This document shows positions 34,499 through 44,809 of a stretch of 64,000 nucleotides of DNA, piece after piece. The position numbers and the translations under genes were made by a program. Position 1 is the first letter of the stretch; every line of letters begins with the position of its first letter. A model generated the notes under the pieces. The model did no database searches. It was not told the origin of the DNA and worked only from the letters and a program-made list of their open reading frames with translations. The DNA is from an uncultured Ruminococcus sp. (GTDB lineage: Bacteria; Bacillota_A; Clostridia; Oscillospirales; Ruminococcaceae): positions 88,158-152,157 of the forward strand of contig ONBA01000001.1 in NCBI GenBank assembly GCA_900315975.1, written 5' to 3'.

Positions 34499-35429
34499 AA
34501 AGCTTTCTCATCCTTTCGGTCATAGTTTCCTTGTCCGTGCCCGACTCCTTGCATACAGAGAGTATGCGGAGATTTTTAAGCTCGGCTTCTGCGGCGATAT
34601 AATATGCCGCAAGGGGTTCAGCTCCGAAAGCCTGCATACGAGCAGTCTCGGCGAGCTCCATTATGACATCGTCGCACCATTTCTCAAACTGCGCAGGCGA
34701 CTCAGCAAGCAGCTTTGCAGCGTCAGCGTAGACACTGTTCTCTACACAGCTCAGTACACTTTCAACTCCACCGAGAGCAGCACTTATAAGAGTGTCCTTA
34801 CCAAGCTCATCGGTACCGCATATTGCCATTTCAAGGAAGCTGCGCTGCTTCTTCATCTTTGCACATCTGAAAGCTGTTTTGATGTCTGCACAGACTACAG
34901 TCAGTTCTACGTATTTTTTCATGAAATCACTGCCGCTCTTTTCAGCAGCCTTTCTCATTTCATTCATTGCCGCAGTATCTATCAGCGAATCTGCAAGCTG
35001 TCCGTCGAGAGTACGAGTGAGCAGCTCATATGCCTCCTCAGCAACGTTTCTGATATATGCCGGAAGTGCTTCATAATCCTTCGCTGAAACTGCCGGATAC
35101 AGCATTTCAAGGTCGAGATTAGTCGGACGGATGTAGTAGCCGTCCGGCTCTTTGCCCGCAATTTTAGACTTGAGTGCCGCCTTGAGATTATGAAAATCGT
35201 TCTTATAAAGAAGTATTTTCAGCTCCTTGCAGTCGGGGGCATATCCGCGGAGCATTTCCCATACACCTTCAAGTGTCAGGTCTTCGCCGCTTCTTTTTGA
35301 AGCGATAACCGCTTCAAATTCATTTTTTGTAGCAGAATTGATAAGCTGCTCTATCTCTCCGCGGCTCATCAATGTATTTTCCATTGCCCTTATCGCAGCA
35401 ACGGCATTTGCATATTTGATAGTGCTCAT
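34491..35429 (-). CDS. ntpC: V-type ATP synthase subunit C
   Basis: Subunit of 312 residues of the AC39/NtpC family, the funnel-shaped socket joining the central stalk to the membrane ring. It is alpha-helical throughout with no membrane segment. The N terminus (YANAVAAIRAMENTLMSRGEIEQLI) and the repeated helical bundles fit the family, although similarity between members is low. The start overlaps the E stop by one base. Confidence 0.92.
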   Translation of the reverse strand: MSTIKYANAVAAIRAMENTLMSRGEIEQLINSATKNEFEAVIASKRSGEDLTLEGVWEMLRGYAPDCKELKILLYKNDFHNLKAALKSKIAGKEPDGYYIRPTNLDLEMLYPAVSAKDYEALPAYIRNVAEEAYELLTRTLDGQLADSLIDTAAMNEMRKAAEKSGSDFMKKYVELTVVCADIKTAFRCAKMKKQRSFLEMAICGTDELGKDTLISAALGGVESVLSCVENSVYADAAKLLAESPAQFEKWCDDVIMELAETARMQAFGAEPLAAYYIAAEAELKNLRILSVCKESGTDKETMTERMRKLYV

Positions 35430-36031
35430 CAGCTCACCTGCCCGAACAATTCTCTTGCAGCCGTATCTCTCACACCTTCGCGCTCAGCTTCGATAATAGC
35501 ACGGAAACTGCAATTTTCAGCGATAAGACCGTATGTCAGAACGAATCCGTTTTCAATATCAGCCGGCTCTTTTCCCAGTGTGACGCTTCCGCCTTTTTTC
35601 TGAGCTGCCGCCGAAAGCTTCTGCATAAAATCTGCGGGTACTCTTTTTAGGTCGCGGCTACTGAGTGAGAGTACTCCCTCGCCGTCGGAAAGACGCTTTA
35701 CTGCAAGCTTTTCAATTACTGAAAAGTACTCGTTATCGGGAAGAGAATCAAGCTTTTTTACAGCTGCCTCAACTGTTTCATCAATAAGCTTTATCTTGCT
35801 GTCGAGGATACGTCTCTTCATAGCTGCATCTACCGATGAACAGGAGTTTTCATAATCGCGTGAAAGCTGTTCCATTCCTTTTTTGATATAGTCGGAATAT
35901 GCTTTTTCAGCTTTTTCTTTTCCGTCCGCATCAATCAATGCAGCTTTTTTATTTGCTGCTGATATGATATTTTCCTCGGTCTGTTTCTGCTGAGTGTCTA
36001 TCATGTTCAGGATATCTTCAATTCCTGCCAT
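35429..36031 (-). CDS. ntpE: V-type ATP synthase subunit E
   Basis: Peripheral stalk subunit of 200 residues, with an N-terminal coiled coil (about 5-100) rich in Lys, Glu and Ala and a globular C-terminal part. It pairs with the small H/G subunit to form the stator. Position and length are as expected. Confidence 0.92.
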   Translation of the reverse strand: MAGIEDILNMIDTQQKQTEENIISAANKKAALIDADGKEKAEKAYSDYIKKGMEQLSRDYENSCSSVDAAMKRRILDSKIKLIDETVEAAVKKLDSLPDNEYFSVIEKLAVKRLSDGEGVLSLSSRDLKRVPADFMQKLSAAAQKKGGSVTLGKEPADIENGFVLTYGLIAENCSFRAIIEAEREGVRDTAARELFGQVS

Positions 36032-36043
36032 TTCAGCACCTCC

Positions 36044-38483
<2,440 letters not shown>

Positions 38484-38507
38484 TTGCTATATCACCCTCC
38501 CTGCTGC

Positions 38508-38819
38508 TTAGCTGAAATAGCCGTTAATAATAGCTTCCACAGCCTTATCAGTATTAGCCTTTGCTGAAGAAGTTATGCCACTGAGTTTTTCTGAACATTT
38601 TGCTTCAGCTTTGCGTTTGTAGTCCTCAAGCTTTGCTGCGTTTTGATTTTTCAGCTTGCTGAGTTCAGTTTTCGCATCAGTAAGGCGTTTCTGAATAGCG
38701 ATAGATGAATTTTTCTCAGCATCACTGACTATCTCCTCAGCTTTGACACGCGCTTCTGATGAGCGTTTATCAGCCTCCGCTTCGGCATTGAGAATCTGTT
38801 TTACTGCTTCGGACGCCAT
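38508..38819 (-). CDS. V-type ATP synthase subunit H/G (peripheral stalk)
   Basis: Coiled-coil protein of 103 residues rich in Ala, Glu and Lys, the partner of subunit E in the peripheral stalk (called H, G or NtpF in different species). It is the first gene of the operon, behind AAAGGAGG, and its promoter and operator lie immediately upstream. Confidence 0.88.
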   Translation of the reverse strand: MASEAVKQILNAEAEADKRSSEARVKAEEIVSDAEKNSSIAIQKRLTDAKTELSKLKNQNAAKLEDYKRKAEAKCSEKLSGITSSAKANTDKAVEAIINGYFS

Positions 38820-38836
38820 AATGTACCTCCTTTACA

Positions 38837-38855
38837 AAATGACCATTGGTCATTT
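38837..38855 (-). promoter_or_regulatory. Operator palindrome downstream of the V-ATPase promoter
   Basis: A perfect 9-1-9 palindrome (AAATGACCA, T, TGGTCATTT) lies just after the predicted transcription start, where a bound repressor would block elongation or initiation. The TGACC/GGTCA arms resemble TetR- or MarR-type sites. A weaker copy is at 38911-38928, upstream of the -35 box. Confidence 0.7.
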
Positions 38856-38864
38856 ATACTGAGT

Positions 38865-38893
38865 ATTATATCACTTACTGCTTTGTTTGTCAA
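38865..38893 (-). promoter_or_regulatory. Promoter of the V-ATPase operon
   Basis: A perfect consensus on the minus strand: TTGACA (38888-38893), 17 bases, TATAAT (38865-38870). Start predicted near 38858. The remaining bases up to 39113 are AT-rich and carry no gene, only a short hairpin near 38958-38986. Confidence 0.88.
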
Positions 38894-39113
38894 TAGTTTT
38901 CGAGAAAATTATTGACCGTCGTTCATTTTTACTTCTGAAATACAGAAAAGGAGCTATCCCTACAGACAGCTCCCCTTTGCGCAAGTTCATCACGACTTTA
39001 TTATTATACCACATTATATGCTCGTTGTCAAGGATAATGTTACTATTTTTATCTGTATTAGAATAAAATTATTGGTATTTATGAATCAATTGTAAACTTT
39101 TAGGAAATGCTAT

Positions 39114-39141
39114 TGACAAGTCCGAAAATATGTGATATATT
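39114..39141 (+). promoter_or_regulatory. Promoter of the thioredoxin operon
   Basis: TTGACA (39114-39119), 16 bases and TATATT (39136-39141); a TATAAT at 39141-39146 is spaced too far. Start predicted near 39148. Confidence 0.7.
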
Positions 39142-39151
39142 ATAATTGCAA

Positions 39152-39175
39152 AATTAAATTGAACACAATCTAATT
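39152..39175 (+). promoter_or_regulatory. Likely OhrR-type operator
   Basis: An inverted repeat with arms AATTAAATTG (39152-39161) and CAATCTAATT (39166-39175), one mismatch, four-base spacer. It lies between the predicted start and the ribosome binding site. The AT-rich arms resemble known OhrR/MarR sites, and an OhrR-type gene is in the same operon, so autoregulation is likely. Confidence 0.6.
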
Positions 39176-39201
39176 TAGATAAATTAAAGGAGGTTTTATT
39201 A

Positions 39202-40086
39202 ATAAGTTTTCCCGCTGAATCTCAAAAAAGATTCGATATTGCTATAGTCGGCACAGGTCCGGCAGGTGTATCAGCTGCGATAACGGCTAAAATTCGGAGA
39301 AAATCAGTGATACTGCTCGGAAATCGTGAACTTAGCCCCAAAATCTCAAAGGCTCACCTTATCGAAAATTATCCCGGACTTCCAACAATTTCCGGTGCTG
39401 ACCTCTCCGCAAAACTGAAAGAACACCTTGCCGCTCTTGACATTTCCATTACAGAAAAACAAGTCGGCGCTATCTACTCAATGGGCAGCTACTTCGCTTT
39501 GCAGGCAGGCGAAGATATGATTGAAGCCTCAGCCGTAATAATCGCATCAGGTATCGTTCAGGGAAAACTTCTCCCCGGCGAGGAAAAATACCTCGGCAAA
39601 GGCGTCAGCTATTGTGCAACCTGCGATGCAAGGCTGTATAAAGGAAAAACTGTCGCTGTACTCGGCTACAGTGCTGATTCTCCGGAAGAGGCTGAGTACC
39701 TCGCAGAAATCGTTGATAAGGTGATATATCTCCCACTCGGCGGCGGACTCCCCTCTCCGAAAAATAATATACTCGTTGCAGAAGAAAAGCCTGTAGAGAT
39801 AAACGGTGAAAGCAGTGTTACTTCTCTCGTGACCGACAAAACTTCACATGATATCTCATGCGTGTTCATTCTCAGAGACGCCGTTATGCCGGACAAGCTT
39901 GTACCCGGTGTTGCTACGGACGGTCCCCACATTATCGTTGACCTTAGTATGAAAACTAATATACAAGGACTCTTCGCCTGCGGAGATATTGCAGGCAAAC
40001 CCTATCAGTACGTTAAGGCAGCCGGACAGGGAAATGTCGCAGCGCTGTCGGCAGTAAACTATCTAAATAGTATTAAAGGAGAATAA
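39202..40086 (+). CDS. Thioredoxin reductase-like flavoprotein, ferredoxin-type
   Basis: Flavoprotein of 294 residues. FAD motif GTGPAG is at residues 17-22, the redox pair CATC at about 137-140 and the FAD-closing stretch GDIAGKPYQYVKAAGQGN near 262. The NADPH-binding marks of normal TrxB (GxGxxA and HRRxxxR) are absent: the first reads GYSADS and the second is replaced by YLPLGGG. That is the feature of clostridial ferredoxin-linked reductases (FFTR/DDOR group). The reading frame has no ATG/GTG/TTG before the FAD motif; ATA at 39202 stands eight bases after AGGAGG and gives a normal N terminus. Confidence 0.88.
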   Translation: MSFPAESQKRFDIAIVGTGPAGVSAAITAKIRRKSVILLGNRELSPKISKAHLIENYPGLPTISGADLSAKLKEHLAALDISITEKQVGAIYSMGSYFALQAGEDMIEASAVIIASGIVQGKLLPGEEKYLGKGVSYCATCDARLYKGKTVAVLGYSADSPEEAEYLAEIVDKVIYLPLGGGLPSPKNNILVAEEKPVEINGESSVTSLVTDKTSHDISCVFILRDAVMPDKLVPGVATDGPHIIVDLSMKTNIQGLFACGDIAGKPYQYVKAAGQGNVAALSAVNYLNSIKGE

Positions 40087-40088
40087 TT

Positions 40089-40397
40089 ATGGTAAACGAA
40101 ATCAGAAACAACAATATCGAAGATGTTAAAAATGCAAATCTCGCTGTTATCGACTTCAACGCTACATGGTGCGGTCCATGCAGAATGCTCGCCCCCATTA
40201 TTGATGAACTCTCGGAAGAAATGGGCGATTACAAGTTTTTTGCCTGCGATGTTGACGAAAACGGTGACCTTGCTCAGATGTTCGGCATTCAGAGTATTCC
40301 GGCTGTCGGAGTTTTCAAGGACGGCAAACTCGTTGACATGGTTGTAGGTTTCCGTCCCAAGGACGCTATGAAGAGCTTCATCTCCTCTGTTAAGTGA
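40089..40397 (+). CDS. trxA: Thioredoxin
   Basis: Thioredoxin of 102 residues with active site WCGPC at about residues 30-34 and the cis-proline in SIPAVGVF near 76. It starts three bases after the reductase gene stop behind AAAGGAG, so it is the obvious electron acceptor of that enzyme. Confidence 0.96.
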   Translation: MVNEIRNNNIEDVKNANLAVIDFNATWCGPCRMLAPIIDELSEEMGDYKFFACDVDENGDLAQMFGIQSIPAVGVFKDGKLVDMVVGFRPKDAMKSFISSVK

Positions 40398-40398
40398 A

Positions 40399-40830
40399 AT
40401 GGCTGACAAATACGATAAACTGAAACTTGAGAACCAGCTGTGCTTTCCGCTCTACGCGGCTTCAAGAGAGATAATCCGCAAGTATAAGCCTGTCCTTGAC
40501 GAGATAGACCTCACCTATACACAGTATATCGTCATGATGGTAGTATGGGAGCACAGGTCTGTCAGTGTCAAGGAGATGGGCAGACTGCTTTATCTCGACT
40601 CCGGTACACTTACTCCGGTACTCAAAAAGCTGGAACAAAAAGGTCTCATCATCCGTAAGCGTGACAGTGCAGACGAGCGTATACTCAATGTTACTGTTAC
40701 TGACGAAGGAATGGCTCTCAGGGAAAATGCCTTATCCATACCGGACAAGATGTGCTGTTCAATAAAGCTTACTCCCGATGAGCTGTCATTCATGCAGAAT
40801 ATACTTCTAAAATTACTGTGCGAGGCTTAA
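40399..40830 (+). CDS. MarR-family peroxide regulator, OhrR type
   Basis: Winged-helix regulator of 143 residues. The N-terminal LENQLCFPLYAASREI places a cysteine at residue 15, the peroxide-sensing position of Bacillus OhrR. The recognition region YLDSGTLTPVLKKLE (about 63-77) and the wing RDSADER follow the same family. No ohr gene is adjacent; the targets are more likely this redox operon through the palindrome at 39152-39175. The start is one base after the trxA stop with a weak binding site, indicating coupling. Confidence 0.88.
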   Translation: MADKYDKLKLENQLCFPLYAASREIIRKYKPVLDEIDLTYTQYIVMMVVWEHRSVSVKEMGRLLYLDSGTLTPVLKKLEQKGLIIRKRDSADERILNVTVTDEGMALRENALSIPDKMCCSIKLTPDELSFMQNILLKLLCEA

Positions 40831-40832
40831 TA

Positions 40833-41579
40833 ATGCAGAATCATTTCAACAACGAACTCACCAGACTTCTATCAATCGAATTCAACTGCGCTCCGGAAGA
40901 TTTCTCACGTTCAGAAGACATACTGACAGTATCCGCACTGAATGAAGGCAGACGTATATACTCACCGGAAAAGCCAATGTTCAAAATGGCTACACTCGGT
41001 CGTAATACCGTAATTAGTGCCGATGAGTATCTTCACGGCTTTCTTCACGAATTTATCAGCGATGTACACGGTCATAGACTTTTCGAGTTACCTGCGCTCA
41101 TGAAAATAAACGAAGAACTCCGCAGATACGGTCACACCCTTTCTCCGACATACCATATGTTCATGCCGAAAAAACTTGCTCCGGCTGTCGGAAACTATGA
41201 CGTGAAGTGGTTCTTCGGCCGCGATATTGACCAATTCTACGGCGACGAAAGATTCCCGAACGCGATATGCTCAGAATTCGACCATAATCGTCCGGACAGG
41301 ATCGTAGTATGTGCATTCGACGGCAATGAAATTATGGGCATGGCTGGCTGTTCTGAGGACGCTCCTCACTGGCAGCAGATAGGTATCGACGTTATGCCGG
41401 AGTACCGCTCAAAGGGACTTGGTACTTTCCTTGTTTCACTCTTAGCTCAAAGAATTGCCGAAAGCGGAGATATTCCGTTCTACGGTGCCGCAATAGCTAA
41501 TTACCACTCGTGGAATATTGCGATAAACTGTGGATTCAGACCTGCATGGGTCGAAATAAACTCAAAAAATATGCATTAG
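40833..41579 (+). CDS. GNAT family N-acetyltransferase
   Basis: Protein of 248 residues with a C-terminal GNAT fold: GIDVMPEYRSKGLGTFLVS near 190 holds the acetyl-CoA loop (RSKGLG) and NCGF near 235 is the usual end motif. The N-terminal 120 residues are of unknown role. The ATG at 40833 overlaps nothing but follows the OhrR-type stop by two bases. Its acceptor is unknown; linkage suggests a role in oxidative stress. Confidence 0.85.
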   Translation: MQNHFNNELTRLLSIEFNCAPEDFSRSEDILTVSALNEGRRIYSPEKPMFKMATLGRNTVISADEYLHGFLHEFISDVHGHRLFELPALMKINEELRRYGHTLSPTYHMFMPKKLAPAVGNYDVKWFFGRDIDQFYGDERFPNAICSEFDHNRPDRIVVCAFDGNEIMGMAGCSEDAPHWQQIGIDVMPEYRSKGLGTFLVSLLAQRIAESGDIPFYGAAIANYHSWNIAINCGFRPAWVEINSKNMH

Positions 41580-41580
41580 A

Positions 41581-41616
41581 ATAAGCGCACAAGCGATATT
41601 ACGTTTGTGCGCTTAT
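41581..41616. terminator. Bidirectional terminator, redox operon / galactanase
   Basis: A 12-bp stem (41581-41592 with 41605-41616) lies in the 39 bases between the stops of two convergent genes and serves both. Confidence 0.85.
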
Positions 41617-41618
41617 TG

Positions 41619-43586
41619 CTATATTTTCGGGAAAATGGTATTCTCAGGTTTTCCAATACCGGACTTCTCAAATCCTTCGGCTCCCAGTAAGAAACGCTGT
41701 ATTCTTACAAGGTCAGCTGCGCCTATTTCACCGTCAGCATTAACATCTGCGGCTTCATCGTCATCACCATTTATAACGCATTTTCTCAACAGTACAAGGT
41801 CGAAAACGTCAACACGTCCGTCACGGTCAAGGTCGCCGTAGTAAACGTATTCATCGACCGGTTCAAGTTTCCACAAAAGATTCTTCTCATCATTGCGAAG
41901 TGAACGGTGCATATTTCCGTCGCTGTCAGCGATTGCTTCATCAACCTCTATAGCCCTTCCGTTGCCGGCAGATGCCGGAACTATGCGTAAATAGTCGCCG
42001 TCCTTTACAAACATGAACTTCTGCGAATATGTCTCATTTCTTGTATATATACCTGTATCTCTGCCGTCATCATGCTTACTGCGGTCAAAGTCAAGGAGGT
42101 AGGTCCTGCCGTTGCCCATTGATGAGTATATCTCGTAGAGATTGTCTCCGCTCGGACTGATGTACCACGTATTATAATCAGCCGCTCCGTCCGCTTCGTA
42201 CTGTATTACACCTGAACCCGCTTTTACATCTGCATTCGGAATCGTCAGGTACTTTCCGCTCGCGGCATTTTTTATACGGTACCGTCCCTCACTGACTTCA
42301 GTTCCTGTCACGGGAGTATAATTCCCGATTTGCGGATACACTTTCGTAAATGCTTTCAGTGATTCGAGAGGTTTGCCGTTTTTATCGAAAAGTCCCTGAT
42401 TATCGTAACTTGAACCGCCTGCTTCAGTGGCATCCTTGTCATACTCTTTAGCTGTAGAAGTTGCCCAGCCTGAACCGTACTTCTCCCACTGTGCAAGTCT
42501 TTCATTATGTGAATAATCACCCTGTGTACCTATCCATGCAGGTTCCCAGTAGAAAACTCCAAGTCCCCATTTGCCGGTGTCAGCAACTGCCTGAAAAACG
42601 TCCATGAGACATTTTTCCTGTCCCCCGACTGATATGTCATAGCGCAGGTCAACATTCGCAGACTGCGATGTTACGGCATTTCCGAACGTGTCACCGTCCT
42701 CGTTGGTGTAGGGGTAAGCTGTTTCAGCGACCATTACATATTTGTGGTAAGTGTCGCCTATGTACTTTAGTACACTCGTGAGATTGTCGAGAGTACCGTG
42801 CCAGTAAGGGTAGTATGAAGTCGCAAACACATCATAATCAAGCTTGCAATCATTCATTACCTTCGCGTACCATTTGTAGTAGTCGACCTTGTTCGGATTT
42901 GCGAAATGATGCGCAATCAGGATATTGCGGTCGAAATCGCGGACCGCTTTGTTTCCGCTTGCAAATAGGTCGCATATCTTGTACATATCCTTCTCGCCGC
43001 AGAAAAAGCAGTTAGTTTCATTTCCTACCTGCACCATGCCGATTTTACCGCCGTCGCTTGTAATAGACTCAAGTACCCACGAAGTCCACTTGTAAATCTC
43101 GCCTTTGAGAGTGTTATGGTCATGCTTCTGCCAGTATTTCGGACGAGTCTGCTTTGCGGGGTCAGCCCAGAAATCTGAATACTGAATATCCACGAGGAGT
43201 TTCATGTTGTATTTCGCCGCACGTTTTCCTATTTCGCCGGCGATTTTCACGTCGTTATTTCCGCCGCCGTAAGAATGTCCATTGCCGTCATTAGGTTCAT
43301 TCCAAACACGGACACGGATATAATTTACCCCATTCTGCGCGAGAGTCATGAAAATATCCTGCTCCTGACCGTATTCGTTATAGAATTTCACCCCTGCATT
43401 TTCGAGTGAGATTATTGACGAAACGTCCACACCGCGGATAGTCTCACCGCCATTGATATCAGTATCGAAGTAGTTGAATGTAACTGTCCTGTCAGCCGCT
43501 GAAACAGTCGGCGGAATCTTCTGAAATGCCGGCATAATGGCGATAGCCGCCGTAATAGCCGCCGCTAATATTTTTTTCAAGTGCAT
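41619..43586 (-). CDS. GH53 endo-beta-1,4-galactanase with CBM13-like domain and dockerin
   Basis: Secreted enzyme of 655 residues: signal peptide (about 1-31), GH53 barrel (about 45-420), a ricin-type/CBM13-like beta-trefoil part (about 430-575) and a type I dockerin (about 585-645; loops DLDRDGRVDVFDL and DVNADGEIGAADL). Catalytic glutamates are in VQVGNETN (acid/base) and MVAETAYPY (nucleophile). It cuts the galactan side chains of pectin and is probably mounted on a cellulosome. It is monocistronic with its own promoter. Confidence 0.95.
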   Translation of the reverse strand: MHLKKILAAAITAAIAIMPAFQKIPPTVSAADRTVTFNYFDTDINGGETIRGVDVSSIISLENAGVKFYNEYGQEQDIFMTLAQNGVNYIRVRVWNEPNDGNGHSYGGGNNDVKIAGEIGKRAAKYNMKLLVDIQYSDFWADPAKQTRPKYWQKHDHNTLKGEIYKWTSWVLESITSDGGKIGMVQVGNETNCFFCGEKDMYKICDLFASGNKAVRDFDRNILIAHHFANPNKVDYYKWYAKVMNDCKLDYDVFATSYYPYWHGTLDNLTSVLKYIGDTYHKYVMVAETAYPYTNEDGDTFGNAVTSQSANVDLRYDISVGGQEKCLMDVFQAVADTGKWGLGVFYWEPAWIGTQGDYSHNERLAQWEKYGSGWATSTAKEYDKDATEAGGSSYDNQGLFDKNGKPLESLKAFTKVYPQIGNYTPVTGTEVSEGRYRIKNAASGKYLTIPNADVKAGSGVIQYEADGAADYNTWYISPSGDNLYEIYSSMGNGRTYLLDFDRSKHDDGRDTGIYTRNETYSQKFMFVKDGDYLRIVPASAGNGRAIEVDEAIADSDGNMHRSLRNDEKNLLWKLEPVDEYVYYGDLDRDGRVDVFDLVLLRKCVINGDDDEAADVNADGEIGAADLVRIQRFLLGAEGFEKSGIGKPENTIFPKI

Positions 43587-43669
43587 ATCTGCACTTCCTT
43601 TCGTAGCCTGATTATTTAAGGTAACACTATCAAAATCCGTCGGTCTTTGTCATGTTTAACCTTAATGAC

Positions 43670-43698
43670 ATTATACATTGAATGATATGTTTTGTCAA
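43670..43698 (-). promoter_or_regulatory. Promoter of the GH53 gene
   Basis: A perfect consensus on the minus strand: TTGACA (43693-43698), 17 bases, TATAAT (43670-43675). It lies directly next to the asnA terminator and gives a leader of about 75 bases. Confidence 0.85.
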
Positions 43699-43700
43699 CA

Positions 43701-43735
43701 AAAAAGCAGGAAAGGACTGCCTTTCCTGCTTTTTA
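43701..43735 (-). terminator. Intrinsic terminator of asnA
   Basis: A 10-bp GC-containing stem (43706-43715 with 43720-43729), extended by A-T pairs on both sides, begins two bases after the asnA stop and ends in a T run on the minus strand. Confidence 0.92.
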
Positions 43736-43737
43736 AA

Positions 43738-44757
43738 TCAAAGAAGTGTTATGCCGTTTTCAGCACATTTTGCAACAACGTCATCATTCCATATCGAGGA
43801 CTGTACCTCACCGATGTGAGCCTTGTTGAGGAGGAGCATACAAAGTCTCGACTGACCGATACCGCCGCCGATAGTCAGCGGAAGAGTACCGTTTGCTATC
43901 ATCTTGTGGTAGTCGTACTGCATTCTGTCCTCTGCATTGCACTCTGCAAGCTGTGACCTGAGTGAATCTGCATCAACACGGATACCCATTGATGAAACCT
44001 CAAGCGAATCGTTGAGGACATCGTCCCATATGAGGATATCACCGTTGAGAGTCCAGTCATCATAGTCGGGAGCGCGTCCGTCGTGCTTCTGACCACTTGC
44101 AAGCTTGCCGCCTATCTGCATAAGGAAAACTGTCTTGTGCTCCTTTGTGATAAGACGCTCACGCTCGTGACCTGTCTTGTCAGGGTACATATCTTCAAGC
44201 TCCTGAGTTGTTATAAAGAAAGGCTTTTCGCAGATATGTCCGGAAATCTGAGGATAACGCAGACTTACCTTTCGCTTTGTATATGCTATAGCCTTGACTA
44301 CTGACCTTACAGCGTCCTTAAGAAATTCTGTGTTTCTGTCCTCGCGGCTGATAACCTTTTCCCAGTCCCACTGGTCAACGAAAATAGAATGGGTATTATC
44401 AGTATCATCGTCGCGGCGGATAGCGTTCATATCAGTGTAAATACCCTCACCTGCTTCGTAGCCGTAGCGGTAGAGAGCCATTCTCTTCCACTTTGCAAGC
44501 GACTGTACAACTTCACCTTCACCGTCTATCTCCTTTATAGTGAAGTCGACCTTTCGCTCAACACCGTTGAGGTCATCGTTGATACCGCTTCCCTTGCGAA
44601 CGATGAGCGGTGCAGATACACGGTCGAGAGTGAGTGCGAATGAGAGTGCCTGCTGGAAGATATCCTTGATGTACTTGATTGCGTGCTGAGTTTCACGCAG
44701 TGTGAGAGCTGATTTATAGCCCTCCGGGATATACAGCGATCTAGACATTTTAATCAC
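43738..44757 (-). CDS. asnA: Aspartate-ammonia ligase
   Basis: Class II synthetase-like enzyme of 339 residues forming asparagine from aspartate and ammonia. Marks are YIPEGYKSALTLRETQ near 7, LDRVSAPLIVRKGSGIND near 43-60, the DWE motif region VDQWDWEKVI near 128 and GGGIGQSRL near 305. It lies downstream of asnS and a methyltransferase on the same strand, grouping asparagine supply with asparaginyl-tRNA formation. Confidence 0.97.
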   Translation of the reverse strand: MIKMSRSLYIPEGYKSALTLRETQHAIKYIKDIFQQALSFALTLDRVSAPLIVRKGSGINDDLNGVERKVDFTIKEIDGEGEVVQSLAKWKRMALYRYGYEAGEGIYTDMNAIRRDDDTDNTHSIFVDQWDWEKVISREDRNTEFLKDAVRSVVKAIAYTKRKVSLRYPQISGHICEKPFFITTQELEDMYPDKTGHERERLITKEHKTVFLMQIGGKLASGQKHDGRAPDYDDWTLNGDILIWDDVLNDSLEVSSMGIRVDADSLRSQLAECNAEDRMQYDYHKMIANGTLPLTIGGGIGQSRLCMLLLNKAHIGEVQSSIWNDDVVAKCAENGITLL

Positions 44758-44779
44758 TTTCCTTTTCTTGAAAATTTAT

Positions 44780-44809
44780 AAAAAGAACAGCGCCATTGAT
44801 GTTCTTTTT
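44780..44809 (-). terminator. Terminator between methyltransferase and asnA
   Basis: A 10-bp stem (44780-44789 with 44800-44809) with T residues in its 3' arm and after it, starting at the methyltransferase stop. No clear promoter for asnA lies in the remaining gap, so partial readthrough or a promoter inside the upstream gene is needed. Confidence 0.65.

Noticed and set aside
38911..38928. Second full operator for the V-ATPase
   Set aside because: The arms match only in part (TGACC and TTCATTT), so I keep it only as a weaker possible site.
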